Below are positions 5,275-8,958 of a DNA stretch of 8,958 nt, piece by piece. The notes below the pieces were generated by a model that saw nothing but the letters and a program-made list of their open reading frames with translations, was not told the DNA's origin and ran no database searches. Location of the stretch: contig DUJJ01000073.1 in assembly GCA_013329865.1 (NCBI GenBank), positions 4,589-13,546 on the forward strand, given 5' to 3'. The first letter of the stretch is position 1; the number at the start of each line of letters is the position of its first letter. Made by a program: the position numbers and the translations under genes. This stretch comes from Candidatus Poseidoniaceae archaeon (GTDB lineage: Archaea; Thermoplasmatota; Poseidoniia; Poseidoniales; Poseidoniaceae).

Positions 5275-7598
5275 TCAGCCCCCTTTGGTTTGGCTTTCCA
5301 TAATTTTTCAGCGACTGTGGTCTTGTCTTCATCATGGTTGTGGTGACCATACAATTCATTCATGTCGCCCTGAGTTGGAATATCATGGAATGACGGGGTT
5401 GGTGGCGGCGAGGTTGTTGACCATTCGAGCGACCATCCGCCCCACGGATCTTTGCCGACTGGTTCACCGCTGCGTCCAGAAGCGAAAATATTCCACACCA
5501 AGAGCAGTTGACTCAATCCAAAGATAAACGCAAAGATACTAACCGCCAGATTGTATTCTGCAAAGCCGGTTTCCTCCAAATAAGAGTGAGTTCTTCTCGG
5601 CATACCCATGATACCAAGTTTGTGCATTGGCCAGAATGCCGCATTGTATGACGAGAAACCAATCAGGAAATGCCACATGCCGAGGGTTTCATTGAGTTTT
5701 CTACCGGTTACCTTCGGATACCAGTAATACACTCCAGACAAAATTCCAAACACGGTTCCACCAATGAATACGTAGTGGAAGTGCGCGACAACGAAGTAGG
5801 AATCATGGAAGTGAACATCTAACCCAGCAACTGGGAAGAACATTCCAGAGATGCCACCCAATGTGAATGTAACTAGGAAACCTAGTGACCACAGGGTATG
5901 AGTCTTCATGACTAAACTGCCACCCCAAATGGTTGCTAACCAATTGAATATCTTAGCACCCGTCGGAATCGCAACCGCCATTGTGGTAATCATGAAAGCA
6001 GCTCGCCAGAAGGCATCCATTCCGGAAGTCAGCATGTGGTGACCCCAAACAATGAACCCAACAACACCGATACCGGCCATGGCAAAGACCATCGATTTGT
6101 AGCCGAATATTGACCGTCTAGCGCTGGTTGCAAGTACCTCAGAGACAATGCCGAAGGCAGGGATAATCACTACGTATACTTCAGGATGACCGAAGAACCA
6201 GAACAAATGCTGGAACAGTAAGCTATCTCCACCGCTGGTAAAGAACACCGTGCCGATGGTATGATCAAATAGTAAGAATACAATACCGATGATAAGTGCT
6301 GGGAGTGACATGTAAAGCATGAATACGCTGACGAATACCGACCATGTGAACAGCGGCATCTTCATCCATGTGACGCCAGGTGCTCGCATGGTAAACACAG
6401 TGGTAATGAAGTTGACACCACCGAGTGTTGAGGAAGCACCAAGCATGAACATGCCTGATAGGAACGCAGTAGTCCCCAAGTTGGCACCATATTGCGACAA
6501 TCCCTCTCCAAGGTTAGCCTCCGTAAGTGACGAATATGGTGGATACATAACCCAGGTAATGTCAGCGGCTTCGCCAGTGAAAATTCCAGTGTAGATTAGC
6601 GGGCTAGAGAATACCAACATCCACAATCCCATTGCGTTGATACGTGGGAATGCTAGGTCCTTAGCGCCGATCTGTAGTGGTAGAACGTAATTCATGAAAC
6701 CTGCTATCATTGGCATGGCAGCCAAGAAAATCATAGTGGTTCCGTGTAGTGTAAAGAACGAGTTATACTCTGTTTCAGTAAGGAAGGTGTTCTCTGGAAC
6801 AGCTAATTGAATCCTGAATAGGAGTGCCAAGAATCCACCAACTAAGAAGAAGAAGAAACCATACAAGAAATACATGATACCTACTTGCTTGTGGTCGGTT
6901 GTGGTTAACCACGGTTTGAGGTAACTCCAGAAACTGTAGATGCTGAAAGTATCAGGGTTTCGGGAGTAGTAAACCCACATCACACCGAGCAGAATCAACC
7001 CTAGAGCGAGCGCGATGGCGGTAAGTAATAGCACCAAGGCTCTGACGCTCGGTGCCATTTCACCGGCAGAGAAACCCGCAATAGTGGTCTCGAAACTATT
7101 CCACATGTCGCCATTGAATCCGTTGCCGCCATTTACCGCATTGCCATATACCTTAAATTCAACAAATTGTGAATCATCAGCAGGTGCAGTCCACTCAAAA
7201 TCCCACGACCTAACGTGGTTACTTTCAGCAGTATGAGTCAGGCCACCGTCCATCTCCTTAGCGTATGTAGGATCAACAGAAACTACACTTCCTTTGGAGG
7301 CTAAAAGTCTGAAACCACCAGCACGACCATTCCACGGGTCTGCTCCCTCAGTACTACCACCATTGTGTATTTCCATTACGTCATTGGTTACGGTTACTGT
7401 AAACAGATATGTCTCGCTAGAGTTGTACACTTCTGGAAGGCCCGTTACCGTGACGACAGTATCTGAAGACTCACCGCCGTGACATGAACAGCCGTTGTCA
7501 CCGGCTGAGCCTATCCCGCCTGGAGCAGCATCCAATTGCGGTACCATAACCAAGGAAATTAACACAATTGATAGTAGACTAATGGTCCTGACACGCAT
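5271..7598 (-). CDS. coxA: Cytochrome c oxidase subunit I (A1-type haem-copper oxidase) with exported Reeler/choice-of-anchor V-like N-terminal domain
   Basis: This is the catalytic subunit, reducing O2 to water and pumping protons. The oxidase core spans about 225-710 with twelve predicted helices. H285 and H608 are the low-spin haem ligands and H606 the high-spin haem ligand. CuB is held by H471, H520 and H521, with Y475 in HPEVY as the cross-linked Tyr. E473 (GHPEV), D314 (DLAFPR) and K565 (MKTHTLW) place it in the A1 class with D and K channels. The 775-residue length reflects an added front part: a signal peptide (1-24), a CSCH motif (C37, C39, H40), a beta-rich domain to about 172 with GGFRLLASKG, H122, H128, a WDFEWTAP strand and GGNGFNGD, and an extra helix (184-210). 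That pattern resembles the Reeler/choice-of-anchor V family. The C-terminal tail has GHHNHDED (751-758). The start is supported by TAATG overlap with coxB and a perfect AAGGAGG site. Confidence 0.97.
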   Translation of the reverse strand: MRVRTISLLSIVLISLVMVPQLDAAPGGIGSAGDNGCSCHGGESSDTVVTVTGLPEVYNSSETYLFTVTVTNDVMEIHNGGSTEGADPWNGRAGGFRLLASKGSVVSVDPTYAKEMDGGLTHTAESNHVRSWDFEWTAPADDSQFVEFKVYGNAVNGGNGFNGDMWNSFETTIAGFSAGEMAPSVRALVLLLTAIALALGLILLGVMWVYYSRNPDTFSIYSFWSYLKPWLTTTDHKQVGIMYFLYGFFFFLVGGFLALLFRIQLAVPENTFLTETEYNSFFTLHGTTMIFLAAMPMIAGFMNYVLPLQIGAKDLAFPRINAMGLWMLVFSSPLIYTGIFTGEAADITWVMYPPYSSLTEANLGEGLSQYGANLGTTAFLSGMFMLGASSTLGGVNFITTVFTMRAPGVTWMKMPLFTWSVFVSVFMLYMSLPALIIGIVFLLFDHTIGTVFFTSGGDSLLFQHLFWFFGHPEVYVVIIPAFGIVSEVLATSARRSIFGYKSMVFAMAGIGVVGFIVWGHHMLTSGMDAFWRAAFMITTMAVAIPTGAKIFNWLATIWGGSLVMKTHTLWSLGFLVTFTLGGISGMFFPVAGLDVHFHDSYFVVAHFHYVFIGGTVFGILSGVYYWYPKVTGRKLNETLGMWHFLIGFSSYNAAFWPMHKLGIMGMPRRTHSYLEETGFAEYNLAVSIFAFIFGLSQLLLVWNIFASGRSGEPVGKDPWGGWSLEWSTTSPPPTPSFHDIPTQGDMNELYGHHNHDEDKTTVAEKLWKAKPKGAE

Positions 7599-8584
7599 TA
7601 GTTGGTGCCTCCTTCTTTCGCTACGCCTGAATCATCGTCGCAGTATTCGGCACCGTAACTGATTGGAGAGACTACATCCACATAGCCAATCATCTTAGAG
7701 TGATCTAGTCCACAATATTCAGCACAGCGGATTGGGAAAGTCCCAGCATCATCAGCCATGAACCACATGACTGTGCCACCTTCCAAGCCAGGCACTAAAT
7801 CCTCCTTGATTCCCCATTCAGGCACCCAAAAGGAGTGTTGAACACCCCAGTATGTACTGTTTAGGTCGCTGTAATCAGACGAGTGAGAAAACAAATTTAG
7901 CACAACTTCATCGTCGCATGGAATAATCAAATGATCGCCTGCTGCCGTGGATAACTTGTGATTTATTGGTATGTGGCCCCAACGATGTAGTTCGTTACCC
8001 GTCGAGTCCTCAACTACTACCGCTAGAGCAGAAAATTTCCTGAAGGTTTTCTCAATGATTGTTGAACCAGTGGATACATCGAGTGGATATGATTCTGTAT
8101 CCGGGCCAACGGTTATCGTGACATTGGTGGCGTCGGTATTGGCTACGTGTTGAATTGTGACATTATCGTCGCTGTCGCTCCACACAACATCGATGCCGGT
8201 CAAACGAGCATCGTCTTGCCAAGTCAATTCATCGTTGTAATTGAATTCCCAGAACCACTGTTGACCAATAACCTCGACATCAAAAGATTCTTCCTCATCA
8301 GGAATTACCCATACTGCTGTGTTGGATGCGAGTGCAAGAACTACGAGCCATACCACAATAATGGTTGGCACGACGTAAAACATTACCTCAAGCTTGGTAT
8401 TATGGCGGTCAACAGGGAAGGAACCAACGACAATGTGGTCGACATCAGTAGTGTCTGGTACAATGCTGGCACGATACCTGATCATTGCGTACAATAGCCA
8501 CGCGAATGTGATAATTCCTACGATGATGCCCCAAAAAAGAAATTTGTCGTAGAGTACTGAAAAAACGGTATCCTCTGCCACCAT
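7598..8584 (-). CDS. coxB: Cytochrome c oxidase subunit II with CuA site and enlarged cupredoxin domain
   Basis: Subunit II takes electrons from the soluble donor at its CuA centre and passes them to subunit I. Two helices (about 15-36 and 69-87) anchor it, with no cleavable signal peptide. The outer domain contains the aromatic patch GQQWFWEFNY (107-116), the first CuA ligand in VQHSFWVPEWG (H250) and the complete motif CAEYCGLDHSKM, giving C287, E289, C291, H295 and M298. All CuA ligands are therefore present, consistent with cytochrome c or a blue-copper donor rather than quinol. At 328 residues it is longer than many relatives. The stretch between the aromatic patch and LIIPCDDEV (219-227) is about 100 residues, roughly 40-50 more than usual, and a short extra loop precedes the H250 strand. 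It is the first gene of the operon. The start at 8584 has a weak AGGT site 7 nt upstream and retains the first helix. Its TAA overlaps the coxA ATG. Confidence 0.97.
   Translation of the reverse strand: MVAEDTVFSVLYDKFLFWGIIVGIITFAWLLYAMIRYRASIVPDTTDVDHIVVGSFPVDRHNTKLEVMFYVVPTIIVVWLVVLALASNTAVWVIPDEEESFDVEVIGQQWFWEFNYNDELTWQDDARLTGIDVVWSDSDDNVTIQHVANTDATNVTITVGPDTESYPLDVSTGSTIIEKTFRKFSALAVVVEDSTGNELHRWGHIPINHKLSTAAGDHLIIPCDDEVVLNLFSHSSDYSDLNSTYWGVQHSFWVPEWGIKEDLVPGLEGGTVMWFMADDAGTFPIRCAEYCGLDHSKMIGYVDVVSPISYGAEYCDDDSGVAKEGGTN
7608..7614 (-). promoter_or_regulatory. Perfect Shine-Dalgarno of coxA inside the coxB end
   Basis: The minus strand reads AAGGAGG, followed by nine bases and then the coxA ATG at 7598. 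It is encoded by the last codons of coxB (E-G-G-T-N). With the TAATG stop/start overlap it fixes the coxA start and so confirms that the unusual N-terminal domain belongs to the protein. Confidence 0.8.
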
Positions 8585-8797
8585 GGACTTGACCTGATTA
8601 TCCGCCCCTTTAGTAGCCCTTAAGGGTTATCGAAAAATGCCGTTGGCTGAATGTTTGTCAACACCTTGCGATGCCTTTCAGTGTGCCTTTTTCACCCATG
8701 GTATATGAACCTGCGTTTTTCCCTAGAGCACCTCGCCAATGACCAAATTCAGGACAGTTTATTTTGCGCCTGAGACTAGATAAAACTAGGGATTAAC
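8585..8797. promoter_or_regulatory. Divergent promoter region between the cox operon and the DUF167 gene
   Basis: This stretch of about 213 bp has no convincing gene. It must hold the promoter of the minus-strand coxB-coxA-coxC-subunit IV-sco operon and that of the plus-strand gene to the right. For the cox operon the best TATA-like string on the minus strand is TTCATATAC (8701-8709), which would leave a leader of roughly 95 nt. A second, weaker A/T stretch lies near 8632-8645. For the rightward gene TTTATTTT (8758-8765) or TAGATAAAA (8777-8785) are candidates. A 10-bp palindrome sits in the cox leader (8617-8626). All element calls are by eye. Confidence 0.5.
8617..8626. repeat. 10-bp perfect palindrome CCCTTAAGGG in the coxB leader
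   Basis: CCCTTAAGGG is self-complementary over all ten bases and lies 33-42 bp upstream of the coxB ATG. It is the most symmetrical element I noticed between the divergent genes, and its position suits a dimeric regulator acting near the transcription start. The symmetry does not extend beyond ten bases, so chance is possible. Confidence 0.45.
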
Positions 8798-8958
8798 TTG
8801 GAGTTTTACGGATGCTTACAAAAAACCCTATCCAACGAGATTTTGATTGCTGTCCACGTAACCCCTAACGCTAGTCAATCCTGTTTGCTAGGCTATGACC
8901 AATGGACTAAAAATCTCAAAATTGCAGTCAGAGCAAAAGCGGAAGGTGGAAGGGCAAA
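8798..8958 (+). CDS. DUF167 (YggU-like) family protein, 3' partial, start uncertain
   Basis: The frame in phase with base 8846 reads 'IAVHVTPNAS', then 'GYDQWTKNLKIAVRAKAEGG' and RA before the window ends. This matches the start of the DUF167 fold: a beta strand with PNA, GY-x-x-W as in archaeal members such as the Methanothermobacter protein, and an I-x-V-x-A-x-x-x-x-GxA strand and turn. These are cytoplasmic proteins of about 100 residues with no settled function. The frame is open back to 8780 without an in-frame ATG. The TTG at 8798, with AGGGAT just upstream, is used here; the TTG at 8843 is another choice. An ATG at 8812 is out of phase by one base across a run of six A (8820-8825), so a one-base error or frameshift there would give a natural start, MLTKTLSNEILIAV. 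The family is fairly sure; the start is not. Confidence 0.7.
   Translation, partial: MEFYGCLQKTLSNEILIAVHVTPNASQSCLLGYDQWTKNLKIAVRAKAEGGRA

Noticed and set aside
7479..7490. Calling the CSCH of CoxA a haem c binding site
   Set aside because: The standard motif is CxxCH; CxCH is one residue short, so I report it only as a possible unusual cofactor site.
8658..8699. Minus-strand mini-ORF MGEKGTLKGIARC in the possible cox leader
   Set aside because: Only 13 codons, no ribosome site, and it depends on an unproven upstream transcription start. A regulatory leader peptide cannot be supported from this alone.
8651..8773. Plus-strand ORF of 40 codons (MFVNTLRCLSVCLF...) in the divergent intergenic region
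   Set aside because: No ribosome site, no recognisable family, unusual composition, and it would cover the likely cox promoter. Probably chance.
1..8958. CRISPR array, insertion sequence or phage-like genes
   Set aside because: I saw no regularly spaced repeats, transposase motifs or terminal inverted repeats. Apart from the divergent promoter region, gaps between genes are at most about 70 bp.

Overview
The window looks like a chromosomal segment of an aerobic archaeon. A marine planktonic euryarchaeon of the Poseidoniia (Marine Group II/III) type is my best guess. The evidence for that is a PGF-CTERM-like anchor on the Sco protein, an archaeal-style DUF167 protein with a GY-x-x-W motif, a tRNA-Ser with encoded CCA, TATA-like elements, and a mixture of strong Shine-Dalgarno sites and starts with weak or no such site. 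The lineage is an inference; the gene identities rest on visible motifs.

Layout. Bases 3-215 (+) are the last 70 codons of a YegS/diacylglycerol-kinase-type lipid kinase. It meets, with no gap, the stop codon of a 514-residue membrane-anchored lipoprotein of unknown function on the minus strand (216-1760). A class II tRNA-Ser(TGA), also on the minus strand, follows at 1831-1915. Bases 1984-8584 are one compact minus-strand operon, read right to left as coxB, coxA, coxC, a subunit IV gene and a Sco-type copper protein. The junctions are a 1-nt overlap, a 4-nt overlap, a 9-nt gap and a 33-nt gap. To the right lies a divergent promoter region of about 213 bp (8585-8797). After it comes the 5' end of a plus-strand DUF167 (YggU-like) gene that runs off the window.

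How the genes work together. CoxA, CoxB, CoxC and subunit IV form an A1-type haem-copper oxygen reductase, the terminal oxidase of aerobic respiration. CoxB carries a complete dinuclear CuA site. CoxA has all the haem and CuB ligands, the cross-linked Tyr, and the residues of the D and K proton channels. The Sco protein has the Cu-binding CxxxC and distal His and would deliver copper to the CuA site of CoxB. No cytochrome c, blue-copper donor, haem a synthase or Cox11 gene is present here.

What is unusual is how far the oxidase proteins depart from standard lengths. CoxA carries an exported N-terminal domain resembling the Reeler/choice-of-anchor V family, with a CSCH motif and an extra membrane helix. 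CoxC has two extra N-terminal helices and a His/Asp-rich loop. CoxB has an enlarged CuA domain. Sco carries two tandem Trp-rich repeats, an EGF-like Cys module and a second copy-like Sco end segment before its C-terminal anchor. All these additions suggest an oxidase with extra surface modules, perhaps for copper handling or for docking an electron donor.
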